64,000 nt of DNA from positions 2,294,001-2,358,000 of the forward strand of contig NZ_JASZYB010000001.1 in NCBI RefSeq assembly GCF_030317205.1. The letters run 5' to 3'. Below, piece by piece: positions 8,229 to 17,366 of the stretch. The position numbers were made by a program, and so were the translations under genes. The notes under the pieces were generated by a model. The model searched no databases. It was not told the DNA's origin and saw only the letters and a program-made list of their open reading frames with translations. Source of the DNA: Variovorax sp. J2L1-78 (GTDB lineage Bacteria; Pseudomonadota; Gammaproteobacteria; Burkholderiales; Burkholderiaceae_C). Positions within the stretch are counted from its first letter, which is position 1; every line of letters begins with the position of its first letter.

Positions 8229-9164
8229 ATGTCCCTGTCCCGCGTCAGCCTGCGCCAGCTCGAAGCCTTCGCCCGCGTGGCCGAGTTGCACAGCTTCAGC
8301 GCCGCGGCCGAGCGCCTGGGGCTCACGGCGCAGGCCGTGAGCCAGCTGGTGGCCGAGCTGGAATCGATCCTCGGCTTCCGTGTGTTCGACCGCACGACAC
8401 GTCGCGTCGCGCTGTCCGCGGCCGGCCGCGACTTCCTGCCCTCGGCCGAGACGGTGCTGCGCCATCTCGACGCCGCCGAGCGCGCGGCCGACGACGTGCG
8501 CCACCGCGCGGCCGGCGTGGTGCGCATCGGTGCGCCGCTCGCGCTGGCCAGCACCGCCCTGCCCGCCGCGATCCGCGACTACGCGGCCGAGCGGCCCAAG
8601 GTCGTGATCCGCATCCGCGACCTGCCGGTGGACCAGCTGGTCGACAGCGTGGCCGCCGGCGACGTCGACCTGGCCGTCGGGCCCAATCGCCCGATCGGCG
8701 CTGGCGTGCAGAGCCGCCCGCTCTTCGACAGCCCCTGGGTGCTGTGGTGCCCGCCCGGCCACGCTTTGGCGAAGCGCAAGCGCGTGCGCTGGAAGGACCT
8801 GCGCGACCAGCCGCTCGTGGCCGCCGGCCACGACCACGAACGCAGCGTGGCGCAGATGCGGCTCACGGTGCCCGAGGGTTCGCGCGTCGGGCCGGTCGAC
8901 GTGGTCGACAACCTGACGACCGCGATGGGGATCGCGGCACAAGGCCTCGCCGCCACGCTCGCACCGGCCTATGTGCAGGTGCTGGCGCAGCACTTCGGCC
9001 TGGTGATGCGGCGCGTGGTCGAGCCCGAGGCGATCCGCTCCGTCTGCCTGTACCAGGCGCAGGGGCGGCACCTGTCGCCAGCGGCGGAGGGCTTCGGCGA
9101 GCATCTGGCGACATGGCTGCCGCGCTGGCACGCCGAGGTCGCCGCGCGCAAGGCGCCGCGCTGA
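8229..9164 (+). CDS. LysR-family regulator of the meta-cleavage operon
   Basis: The product has 311 residues. The N-terminal HTH (RQLEAFARVAELHSFSAAAE, FDRTTRRVALSAAG) is followed by a LysR effector domain. The open frame extends upstream, but the ATG at 8229 begins MSLSRVSLRQLEAF, the normal LysR N-terminus. It is divergent from hpaH with a perfect inverted repeat in the gap, so it likely responds to a pathway intermediate and controls the operon. Confidence 0.9.
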   Translation: MSLSRVSLRQLEAFARVAELHSFSAAAERLGLTAQAVSQLVAELESILGFRVFDRTTRRVALSAAGRDFLPSAETVLRHLDAAERAADDVRHRAAGVVRIGAPLALASTALPAAIRDYAAERPKVVIRIRDLPVDQLVDSVAAGDVDLAVGPNRPIGAGVQSRPLFDSPWVLWCPPGHALAKRKRVRWKDLRDQPLVAAGHDHERSVAQMRLTVPEGSRVGPVDVVDNLTTAMGIAAQGLAATLAPAYVQVLAQHFGLVMRRVVEPEAIRSVCLYQAQGRHLSPAAEGFGEHLATWLPRWHAEVAARKAPR

Positions 9165-9230
9165 AGCATTCGGTTGCGTGCCAGCCGCCAGATGCTGGCA
9201 ACCTGTGCGGCGAACTGAAAGGAATCTCTC

Positions 9231-9587
9231 ATGCACCTCGGAAACGCACGCGCGCATTCATCGTGGCTGCTGCTCGCCGCCTGCGCGCTGGCCGGCAACG
9301 CCGCCGCTCAGGACAGCAACAACTGCGAAGCCATCCGCGCGCAGATCGAATCGAAGATCGCCGCGTCGGGCGTCGTCGGTTTCAGCGTCACCGTGGTCGA
9401 CGCCAATGCGAACGCCAGCGGCCAGGTGGTCGGCAGCTGCGCGCTGGGCACGCGCAAGATCGTCTATGCACGACCGAGCTCGGCCAGCACCGACAACGCC
9501 GCACCGCTTGCGTCACCGCGCGGGTCCGCCATGCTCACCGAGTGCAAGGACGGCAGCGCCCCCGTCGGCGGCACCTGCAAGCCGTGA
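9231..9587 (+). CDS. secreted DUF1161-family protein
   Basis: The product has 118 residues with an N-terminal signal peptide ending near AAAQ. The mature part carries CEAIRAQIESKIAASGV and GQVVGSCALGTRKIVYAR, the hallmark of DUF1161: a short periplasmic protein with conserved cysteines and a terminal IVY motif. This one has a further C-terminal Cys pair (ECKDGSAPVGGTCKP). The function is unknown. AAAGGA precedes the ATG. It stands alone between LysR and the phosphoesterase. Confidence 0.75.
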   Translation: MHLGNARAHSSWLLLAACALAGNAAAQDSNNCEAIRAQIESKIAASGVVGFSVTVVDANANASGQVVGSCALGTRKIVYARPSSASTDNAAPLASPRGSAMLTECKDGSAPVGGTCKP

Positions 9588-9651
9588 GATGCGAGCCTTG
9601 AGATTCGCGAGGCGCTGCTAGGCTCGCGGGACATCGCCGCCGGAAACCGCC

Positions 9652-10446
9652 TTGCTCATCTGCCAACTCTCCGACCTGCACATCCGCCCCGCGGGCCAGC
9701 GCTACCAGGGCGTGGCCGACTCGAACCGCATGCTCGGCGACGCCGTCCGGCACGTGCAGGCGCTCGACGTGCGCCCCGACCTGGTCGTCCTGACGGGCGA
9801 CCTCGTCGACCACGGGCACCCCGACGAATACGCCTACGCCCGCGAACTGCTGGCCGCGCTGACGATCCCGTACCTCGTCATGCCTGGCAACCATGACGAC
9901 CGCGACCGCCTGCGCGCCGCCTTCGCGGACCACGCCTACCTGCCCGCGACCGGGCCACTGCACTACTGCATCGACACCTACCCCGTGCGCCTCGTGGCGC
10001 TCGACTCCACCGTGCCTGGCCAGCACCACGGCGCCCTCGATGCAGCGGGGCTCAGCTGGCTGAAGGCGACGCTCGCACAGGACACGGTCAAGCCCACCAT
10101 CGTGATGCTGCACCACCCGCCCTTCGTCTCCGGCATTCCGTACATGGATGCGTACCGCTTCCTCGACGCGGCACCGTTGGCCGAGGTCGTCGGTGCCTTC
10201 CGCAACATCGAGGCCGTACTGTGCGGCCACGTGCACCGGCCGATGTTCCGACGCTGGGCCGGCACCGTGGTGTGCGCCTGCCCCAGCACCACCACCGAGA
10301 TCGCACTGCGCCTGGCGCCCGATGCGAAGCCGGCGTCCTTCATGGGCCCGCCGGCCTGCATGCTGCACCGCTGGGACCCGGCCGAGGGCCTGGTGAGCCA
10401 CATCAGCTACATCGGCGACTTCGAAGGCCCCTACGACTTCTACTGA
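9652..10446 (+). CDS. class III metallophosphoesterase (CpdA/GpdQ-like)
   Basis: The product has 264 residues, with the complete calcineurin-like metal set: D8 and H10 (SDLHI), D50 (TGDLVD), N80-H81 (GNHD), H154 and H193/H195 (GHVH). The family hydrolyses cyclic nucleotides or glycerophosphodiesters with two metals in the cytoplasm. The start is a TTG at 9652 with only a weak GGAAA upstream. It was chosen because the conserved first strand LICQLSDLH begins immediately after it. The actual substrate is undetermined. Confidence 0.85.
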   Translation: MLICQLSDLHIRPAGQRYQGVADSNRMLGDAVRHVQALDVRPDLVVLTGDLVDHGHPDEYAYARELLAALTIPYLVMPGNHDDRDRLRAAFADHAYLPATGPLHYCIDTYPVRLVALDSTVPGQHHGALDAAGLSWLKATLAQDTVKPTIVMLHHPPFVSGIPYMDAYRFLDAAPLAEVVGAFRNIEAVLCGHVHRPMFRRWAGTVVCACPSTTTEIALRLAPDAKPASFMGPPACMLHRWDPAEGLVSHISYIGDFEGPYDFY

Positions 10447-10461
10447 GCGCGCAGTCCGTGC

Positions 10462-11370
10462 TCAGCCTTCGGCCTCGCCCTTCTTCACCAGGAACTCCAC
10501 CATCTTGGCCGCCGCCGGCTGCAGGTCGGCCGCTTCGCGGTAGCAGATGGCGAAGCGCCGACGCGCCCAGGTCTCGTTCAGCGGGATCACCTTGACCGAA
10601 CCGGCCGGCACATAGGCCAGGCTGACCTGCCGCGGGATCACGCTGATGCCCAGGTTGGCCGACACCACGCGCAGCGCGGCGTCGAAGTTGGACACCACCA
10701 CCCGGTAGCTCAACGTGCGGCCCACCCGCGCCGCCGCACGGTGCAGCATGGTGTGCACCGCGGTGGCCGGCGGCAGGCCGACATGCTCGTGGTCGAGCGT
10801 CTGCTCGAAGCGCAGCGTGCGCTTGCGCGCCAGCGGATGGTCGGCGTGCACCGCCACGGCCAGCTCGTCGCGCCGGTAGGGCCGGTGCTGCAGGCCCTCG
10901 AAACCGATGCTGTCCCAGCACACGCCGAGCGACGCGCTGCCTTCGCGCACCATGCGCACCAGGTCGCGCGAGAAGCGTTCCTCGATGTCGACCTTGATGT
11001 CGCGATGCGCCGGCTCGCGCATGAAGGCGGCCACGTCGTCGAGCAGCGATTCGGCGATGGCCGAGGCGCTCGCCACCAGCCGCACCTGCCCGCGGATGCC
11101 GCCGGCGAAGGCCGCCACGTCGGACTCGATGCGCGCCAGGGTGAAGAGCAGCGTGCGTGCGTGCTCCAGCAGTGCGACGCCGGCCGGCGTGGGCGCCACG
11201 CCGCGCCGCCCGCGCACCAGCAGCGGCGCGCCCAGCTGGTGCTCGAGCTGCGCGATGCGCTTGCTGATGGCCGAGGGCTCGATGTGCTCCTGCGCAGCGG
11301 CCTGCTTGATGTTGCCGTGGTCGCAGACGGCCACCAGCAGCCGCAGCGTCTTGAGGTCGAGGTCGTGCAT
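10462..11370 (-). CDS. LysR-family transcriptional regulator
   Basis: The product has 302 residues. The N-terminal HTH reads LKTLRLLVAVCDHGNIKQAA with VRGRRGVAPTPAG as the wing, followed by a LysR effector domain. The ATG at 11370 gives MHDLDLKTL, a normal start; a longer frame upstream covers the promoter region and is rejected. It is divergent from the lyase/CoA-transferase/Bug operon and presumably regulates it. Confidence 0.9.
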   Translation of the reverse strand: MHDLDLKTLRLLVAVCDHGNIKQAAAQEHIEPSAISKRIAQLEHQLGAPLLVRGRRGVAPTPAGVALLEHARTLLFTLARIESDVAAFAGGIRGQVRLVASASAIAESLLDDVAAFMREPAHRDIKVDIEERFSRDLVRMVREGSASLGVCWDSIGFEGLQHRPYRRDELAVAVHADHPLARKRTLRFEQTLDHEHVGLPPATAVHTMLHRAAARVGRTLSYRVVVSNFDAALRVVSANLGISVIPRQVSLAYVPAGSVKVIPLNETWARRRFAICYREAADLQPAAAKMVEFLVKKGEAEG

Positions 11371-11390
11371 GGAATGGTGTCGATTCAGGG

Positions 11391-11450
11391 ATTCCGATCT
11401 GGAACTTTTCATGTTCCGATTTACCACTGGCCTGTGCAATGGGGAATTCC
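11391..11450. promoter_or_regulatory. GGAA/TTCC-rich candidate operator of the CoA-transferase operon
   Basis: The divergent gap holds overlapping dyads: TTCC-gatct-GGAA at 11392-11404, GGAAC-N7-GTTCC at 11401-11417 and the palindrome GGAATTCC at 11443-11450. A TATAGT follows at 11451. Repeated half-sites of one type are consistent with LysR binding, but exact limits are not defined. Confidence 0.4.
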
Positions 11451-11481
11451 TATAGTTCATCGCAGATCAGGAGACAAGACG

Positions 11482-12417
11482 ATGAACGGATTGCCCACCC
11501 GCGCCACGGTGCGCGAAGTCGGCCTGCGCGACGGCCTGCAGAGCATCGCCACGGTGCTGCCCACCGAACGCAAGCGCGAATGGCTGCGCGACGCGGTCGC
11601 GGCCGGCCAGCGCGAGATCGAGGTCGGCTCCTTCGTGCCGGCGCGCCTGCTGCCGCAGATGGCCGACACCGCCGAGGTGCTGGCCTATGCCAAGACGCTG
11701 CCCGGCCTCGTCGCCTCGGTGCTGGTCCCCAACCTGAAGGGGGCCGAGCGCGCGCTCGACGGCGATGCCGACCTGATGATCCTGCCCCTGTCGGCCAGCC
11801 ACGCCCACAGCCTGGCCAACCTGCGCAAGACGCCCGACGAGGTGGTGGCCGAACTGGCCCGCATCCGCGCGGCGCGCGACGCCTCCGGCCGCAAGACGCT
11901 GATCGAAGGCGGCGTGGGCACGGCCTTCGGCTGCACGCTGCAGGGTGTGGTCGAACCCGCCGAAGTGCTGCGATTGATGCAGGCGCTGCTCGACGCCGGC
12001 GCCGACCGCGTGAGCCTGGCCGACACGGTGGGCTACGCCGACCCGCTGTCGGTCAGCCGCCTGTTCGAGCAGGCGCTGAAGATCGCCGGCGACCGGTTCT
12101 GCTGCGGCCACTTCCATGACACGCGCGGGCTCGCGCTCGCCAACGTGCTGGCCGCCGCGCAACTGGGCGTGACGCGCTTCGACGCTTCGCTCGCCGGCAT
12201 CGGCGGCTGCCCGCACGCGCCGGGCGCCAGCGGCAACGCATCGACCGAAGACCTGGGCTTCATGCTGGGCGCAATGGGCATCGACACCGGCCTCGACATG
12301 GACGCGCTGCTCGCGCTGCGCGCCAAGGTCGCCGGCTGGCTCACGGGCGAACAGACCAACGGCGCCTTGTGGCGCGCCGGCCTGCCCAAGACCTTCCAGC
12401 GCGCCGCCGCGCACTGA
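11482..12417 (+). CDS. HMG-CoA lyase-like aldolase (HMGL family)
   Basis: The product has 311 residues, a TIM-barrel lyase of the HMGL family. Active-site motifs are EVGLRDGLQ near residue 12, the metal-binding HFHDTRG, and GIGGCPHAPGASGN with the catalytic Cys. The family cleaves 3-hydroxy-3-methyl-acyl-CoA thioesters to acetyl-CoA or pyruvate plus a keto acid. The next gene is a CoA-transferase, so the likely substrate is the CoA ester made by that enzyme. It could be a citramalyl- or hydroxymethylglutaryl-type acid and not the leucine pathway compound. Confidence 0.85.
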   Translation: MNGLPTRATVREVGLRDGLQSIATVLPTERKREWLRDAVAAGQREIEVGSFVPARLLPQMADTAEVLAYAKTLPGLVASVLVPNLKGAERALDGDADLMILPLSASHAHSLANLRKTPDEVVAELARIRAARDASGRKTLIEGGVGTAFGCTLQGVVEPAEVLRLMQALLDAGADRVSLADTVGYADPLSVSRLFEQALKIAGDRFCCGHFHDTRGLALANVLAAAQLGVTRFDASLAGIGGCPHAPGASGNASTEDLGFMLGAMGIDTGLDMDALLALRAKVAGWLTGEQTNGALWRAGLPKTFQRAAAH

Positions 12418-12439
12418 CACCGAACAGAAAGCCTCCCGC

Positions 12440-13591
12440 ATGAACACTGCACCGACCGCCACCGGCCTGCCGCTCGAGGGCGTGCGCGTCATCGAATTCA
12501 CCCACATGGTCATGGGCCCGACCTGCGGGATGATCCTGGCCGACCTCGGCGCCGAGGTCATCAAGATCGAGCCGCCCGGCGGCGACAAGACACGCAACCT
12601 GCCGGGCCTGGGCATCGGCTTCTTCCGCAGCTTCAACCGCAACAAGAAGAGCGTGGTGCTCGACATCCACACGCCCGACGGTCACGCCACGGCGGTCGAG
12701 CTGATCGGCCAGTGCGACGTGATGCTCGAGAACTTCCGGCCGGGCCTCATGACGAAGCTCGGACTGGACTACGAGACGCTGTCGAAGACGCACCCGGGCC
12801 TGGTCTACGTGTCGCACAAGGGCTTCCTGCCCGGCCCCTACGAGCACCGCACCGCCCTCGACGAGGTGGTACAGATGATGGGCGGGCTGTCGTACATGAC
12901 CGGACCGGCCGGCCGACCGCTGCGCGCAGGCACCAGCGTCAACGACATCATGGGCGGCATGTTCGGTGCCATCGGCGTGCTGGCTGCGCTGCGCGAACGC
13001 GAGCGCACCGGCCGCGGCCAGGAGATCCAGAGCGCGCTGTTCGAGAACTGCGTGTTCCTCTCGGCGCAGCACGTGCAGCAGTTCCTGATGACCGGCGAGC
13101 CGGCCCCGCCGATGCCCTCGCGCGTGTCGGCCTGGAGCGTGTACGACGTGTTCACCCTGGCCGAGGGCGAGCAGCTCTTCATCGGTGCGGTGAGCGACAA
13201 GCAGTTCCAGACCCTATGCCGCGTGATCGACCGGCCCGACCTCGCCACCGACCCGGCCCTCGCCACCAACGCGCAGCGCGTGGCGGTGCGGCCCGAATTG
13301 CTGCGCCACCTGGGCGAGACGATGGCGCATCGCCGCATCGACGAGCTTTCGGCCCAACTCGAAGCGGCCGGCCTGCCCTACGCGCCGATCACCCGGCCCG
13401 ACCAACTGGTCGACGACCCGCACCTGCTGGCCAGCGGCGGCCTGGCGCCGATGCAGGCCGAGGACGGCACCGACACGCAGGTCGTATTGCTGCCCCTGCT
13501 GATGGGCGGCCGCCGGCCGGGTGTGCGGCAAGCGCTGGCCAAGATCGGGGAACACACCGACGAAGTGCTGGCCGGCCTGCCCGGGCGCTGA
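12440..13591 (+). CDS. family III CoA-transferase (CaiB/BaiF type)
   Basis: The product has 383 residues. The N-terminal Rossmann part contains VRVIEFTHMVMGPTCG and ADLGAEVIKIEPPGGD. The catalytic Asp is D169 in GTSVNDIMGG, the residue that forms the acyl-anhydride in this family. It would move CoA from a donor such as succinyl-CoA to a free carboxylic acid. It lies 22 bases after the lyase gene and 44 before a Bug receptor. This suggests uptake, activation and cleavage of one organic acid. Confidence 0.87.
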   Translation: MNTAPTATGLPLEGVRVIEFTHMVMGPTCGMILADLGAEVIKIEPPGGDKTRNLPGLGIGFFRSFNRNKKSVVLDIHTPDGHATAVELIGQCDVMLENFRPGLMTKLGLDYETLSKTHPGLVYVSHKGFLPGPYEHRTALDEVVQMMGGLSYMTGPAGRPLRAGTSVNDIMGGMFGAIGVLAALRERERTGRGQEIQSALFENCVFLSAQHVQQFLMTGEPAPPMPSRVSAWSVYDVFTLAEGEQLFIGAVSDKQFQTLCRVIDRPDLATDPALATNAQRVAVRPELLRHLGETMAHRRIDELSAQLEAAGLPYAPITRPDQLVDDPHLLASGGLAPMQAEDGTDTQVVLLPLLMGGRRPGVRQALAKIGEHTDEVLAGLPGR

Positions 13592-13635
13592 CAGCGATCC
13601 TTTTCCCCACCCCAAAAAATGACGGAGACAAAGAC

Positions 13636-14619
13636 ATGAACTCATCCCTTACACGCCGCACCCTGCTGACCCTGGCGGCCGCGGCACTTTGCGGCGCCAC
13701 CGGCCTGGCCGGTGCACAGACCCCGACGACACCGCTGCGCGTCATCCTGCCCGTGGGCGCCGGTTCGGGCGTCGACACCATCATGCGGTCGGCCCAGGTC
13801 GCGCTGTCGAAGGCGCTCGGCGGCCAGCCGGTCGTCATCGAGAACCTGCCGGGCGCGGGCGGCATCAACGGCACGCAAGCCGTCGTGAAGGCCGCACCGG
13901 ACGGCAACACCGTCGGCGTCGTGTCGAACAACCACGCGGTGAATCCGAGCGTGTTCAAGAAAATGCCCTACGACGGCATCACCGACCTCACGCCGATCAG
14001 CGTGATCGGCGGCTCGCCCTTCGTGCTGGTGGTCAACCCGGAGAAGGTGCCGGCGAAGAACGCGAAGGAACTGCAGGCCTTCCTGAAGGCCAAGCCCGAG
14101 GGCTACAACTACGGCTCGTCGGGCAACGGCACCATCATCCACCTGGCCGGCGAAATGGTCATGGAAGCCGCAGGCGTCGAGGTTCGCCACATCCCGTACA
14201 AGGGCATGGGCCCGATGCTGGCCGACATCATCGGCGGGCAGGTCGAGATGGGCGTGGGCGCGGTACCCGCCGTACAAGGCCACCTGAAGGCCGGCACGCT
14301 GCGCGCCATCGGCGTGATGGGCAAGCAGCGCGTGGCCTCGTTGCCCGACGTGCCGACCATCGCCGAGCAGGGCTTCCCGTCGGTGGATGTCGAAGGCTGG
14401 TTCGCGCTGGTCGGCCCGGCCAAGCTGCCGGCCACGCAGGTCAAGCGGCTGCACGATGCGATCGTCGTCGCGTTCCAGGATCCGGAGGTCAAGGCGGCGA
14501 TGGCCAAGCAGGACAACTTCATCGACCCGAGCACGCCCGAGGCGGCGCTGAAGTTCTTCAAGTCCGAGCAGGAGCGCTACGCGAAGCTGGTGAAGAAGGC
14601 GAACGTGCAGGTCGAGTGA
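13636..14619 (+). CDS. Bug/TTT-family periplasmic solute receptor
   Basis: The product has 327 residues. A signal peptide with a TRRTLL twin-arginine-like start is cleaved near AGA-Q. The mature protein has Bug hallmarks: LRVILPVGAGSGVDTIMR, VVIENLPGAGG, AAPDGNTVGVV and VRHIPYKGMGPMLADIIGGQV. Bug proteins bind carboxylic acids in the periplasm and are very abundant in Burkholderiales. No TctA/TctB membrane genes are nearby. It ends the operon and probably binds the acid processed by the two enzymes upstream. Confidence 0.88.
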   Translation: MNSSLTRRTLLTLAAAALCGATGLAGAQTPTTPLRVILPVGAGSGVDTIMRSAQVALSKALGGQPVVIENLPGAGGINGTQAVVKAAPDGNTVGVVSNNHAVNPSVFKKMPYDGITDLTPISVIGGSPFVLVVNPEKVPAKNAKELQAFLKAKPEGYNYGSSGNGTIIHLAGEMVMEAAGVEVRHIPYKGMGPMLADIIGGQVEMGVGAVPAVQGHLKAGTLRAIGVMGKQRVASLPDVPTIAEQGFPSVDVEGWFALVGPAKLPATQVKRLHDAIVVAFQDPEVKAAMAKQDNFIDPSTPEAALKFFKSEQERYAKLVKKANVQVE

Positions 14620-14631
14620 CCGGCGCCGGAC

Positions 14632-15738
<1,107 letters not shown>

Positions 15739-15779
15739 TCATCTGCCGTCCATCTTCGGCAGCGAGAATCGCGCCACCC

Positions 15780-17039
15780 ATGAACACCTGGAACCTGGCG
15801 CTCTTCGACCTCATTGCCGGCGGCCACCAACCCGACAGCCTGGTGCTGCGCGTCGCGTCGCTGCTGGCGGAAGGCTCGACCTGGCTGTGCGCCGCACTCA
15901 TCCTGGCGGCCCTCTGGATGCAGCCGGCCGTCCGCGCACGCATTGCGCTGGTGCTTGTCGTCGCCGCGCTCGCGTCGCTGGTGTCGCGCGAGCTGGCCAC
16001 CGCCATCGGTGCGCCACGCCCGTTCATGCTGGGGCTCAGCCCGGAGCACATTTCGCACGGGGCACGTGCGGGTCTGCCCAGCACCCACGCGTCGGTGATG
16101 TTCACCGTCGCCTTCATGCTCATCGCCGACCGGCGCCTGCGCGCGCTCGGTCTCGCCGTGCTCGCCATGGCGGTCGCGACGGCCTGGGCCCGCGTCTACG
16201 TCGGGGTGCACTTTCCGGTCGACGTGGCGGCGGGCGCGCTGCTCGGTGCCTGCATGGCCGGCGCCGCACAGGCCGCCATCCACGGCGCGGACCGCCTGCG
16301 TGCACGGGCCGAACCGCGGCTCACGCGCCTCACCCAGCTGTTGGCCGGCCAGGGCCTTGGCGTCTGGCTGCTGGGCGGCTTCGCCGTGGCCGCGATATCG
16401 ATCGGCTTGAACATGCCCCTGACGATCGGGCCCGGTCTTCTCCTGGAAGGCGGCGCGGTCGAGAACAGCACGCTCGTTCTCTACGTCATCGCCGCGCTGC
16501 TGGTGCTGAAGATGCGGCCACCGGCCTGGTCGTGGCGCGACGCGGGCGCGCTGTGCATCGTGCTGCTCGCCCTGGCGGCGCGCGAGGCCCATCTGCACGT
16601 GACACTTTTCGATTTCGGCAGTCTGAAGACGCAGGTCGACAGCGGCAGGACGCTGCCGCAGATCGTGGTGGTCATCGCCGTGCTGGGCACCACCGGCGTG
16701 GCGGCGCTCTGGCTCGCCCGGCGGTTGTGGGGCGTGTGGCGCAGCGCGCTGCTGCGGCGGCGCTGGCGCCCCGCGGCGCACACGGTGGCGGCCTTCGGCG
16801 TCGCCCTGCTGACGGCCGGGTCGCTCGACCAGTTGCAGGCCATGCTCGCCGACGGCAATATCTTGCCCTATGTGCCAGCGACCCTGCGCTACCTGATGCT
16901 GAGCATGGAAGAGGTGCTCGAGCTCGCCCTGCCGGTGCTCGCGGTGCTTGGCCTGCTGCAGTTGCAGGTGGGCCGGTACCCGACCTGGTTCCGCCGCCAT
17001 GCCGATGGCCTGGATCGGCGCACGACCCGGCTCGCCTAA
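15780..17039 (+). CDS. PAP2-family membrane phosphatase with long C-terminal membrane domain
   Basis: The product has 419 residues and many hydrophobic segments. The N-terminal 160 residues form a PAP2 domain: G-APRPF (R80-P81), PSTH (H103) and RVYVGVHFPVD (R138, H144, D148), the acid-phosphatase triad of undecaprenyl-diphosphate phosphatase-like enzymes. The usual first Lys of the motif is not visible. A second membrane region of about 220 residues with at least five predicted helices follows and I do not recognise it. It probably dephosphorylates a lipid phosphate at the outer face of the inner membrane. Confidence 0.75.
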   Translation: MNTWNLALFDLIAGGHQPDSLVLRVASLLAEGSTWLCAALILAALWMQPAVRARIALVLVVAALASLVSRELATAIGAPRPFMLGLSPEHISHGARAGLPSTHASVMFTVAFMLIADRRLRALGLAVLAMAVATAWARVYVGVHFPVDVAAGALLGACMAGAAQAAIHGADRLRARAEPRLTRLTQLLAGQGLGVWLLGGFAVAAISIGLNMPLTIGPGLLLEGGAVENSTLVLYVIAALLVLKMRPPAWSWRDAGALCIVLLALAAREAHLHVTLFDFGSLKTQVDSGRTLPQIVVVIAVLGTTGVAALWLARRLWGVWRSALLRRRWRPAAHTVAAFGVALLTAGSLDQLQAMLADGNILPYVPATLRYLMLSMEEVLELALPVLAVLGLLQLQVGRYPTWFRRHADGLDRRTTRLA

Positions 17040-17123
17040 CATCGGCGCTGCGCCGCCCGCTCGGGTGGCGCCCCGTCCACCGCTCCCCACCCGTTCGCCC
17101 ATGCCTGGCGGCCGCCTCTCCCC

Positions 17124-17327
17124 ATGGCATTTACGATGCTGATGGCCGGCGCCGTCGCCACCTTCGCGCTCATCCCCGAAGTCATCGCCTTCTCGTTCGT
17201 GACGGGCGTCGATCCGTCGGGCGGTCTGTTCGCGTCCTTCGTGCTCAGACACGGGAGCGCGGTCGAGGTGGCCGGGCTCAACGACGCGAGCGCGGTGCTG
17301 GTCGATTGGCTGGGCCTGCAGAAATAG
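17124..17327 (+). pseudogene. SulP-family anion transporter remnant with only both ends left
   Basis: The frame codes 67 residues. Residues about 7-41 (AGAVATFALIPEVIAFSFVT, then GVDP and GLFASFVL) match the first transmembrane region of SulP transporters. Residues about 43-67 (HGSAVEVAGLNDASAVLVD) match the last helix and strand of the SulP C-terminal STAS domain. Normal members exceed 480 residues, so more than 400 codons are missing between roughly 17244 and 17252 while the reading frame is preserved. The product would be a single hydrophobic segment with a short tail. A functional micro-protein cannot be excluded, but decay is more likely. Confidence 0.7.
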
Positions 17328-17337
17328 CAGGACGTTC

Positions 17338-17362
17338 GGCGCGAGCCATGGGTGCTCGCGCC
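17338..17362. terminator. strong GC hairpin between convergent genes
   Basis: GGCGCGAGC at 17338-17346 and GCTCGCGCC at 17354-17362 form a perfect nine-pair stem with a seven-base loop. It sits between the SulP remnant and the stop of the convergent binding-protein gene. There is no clear T-tract on either strand, so its terminator role is only probable. Confidence 0.45.
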
Positions 17363-17366
17363 CCGC

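Noticed and set aside
6292..8340. Long + strand frame through the hpa-like operon
   Set aside because: It runs opposite hpaE and hpaH, which have clear catalytic motifs, and shows no protein-like sequence of its own.
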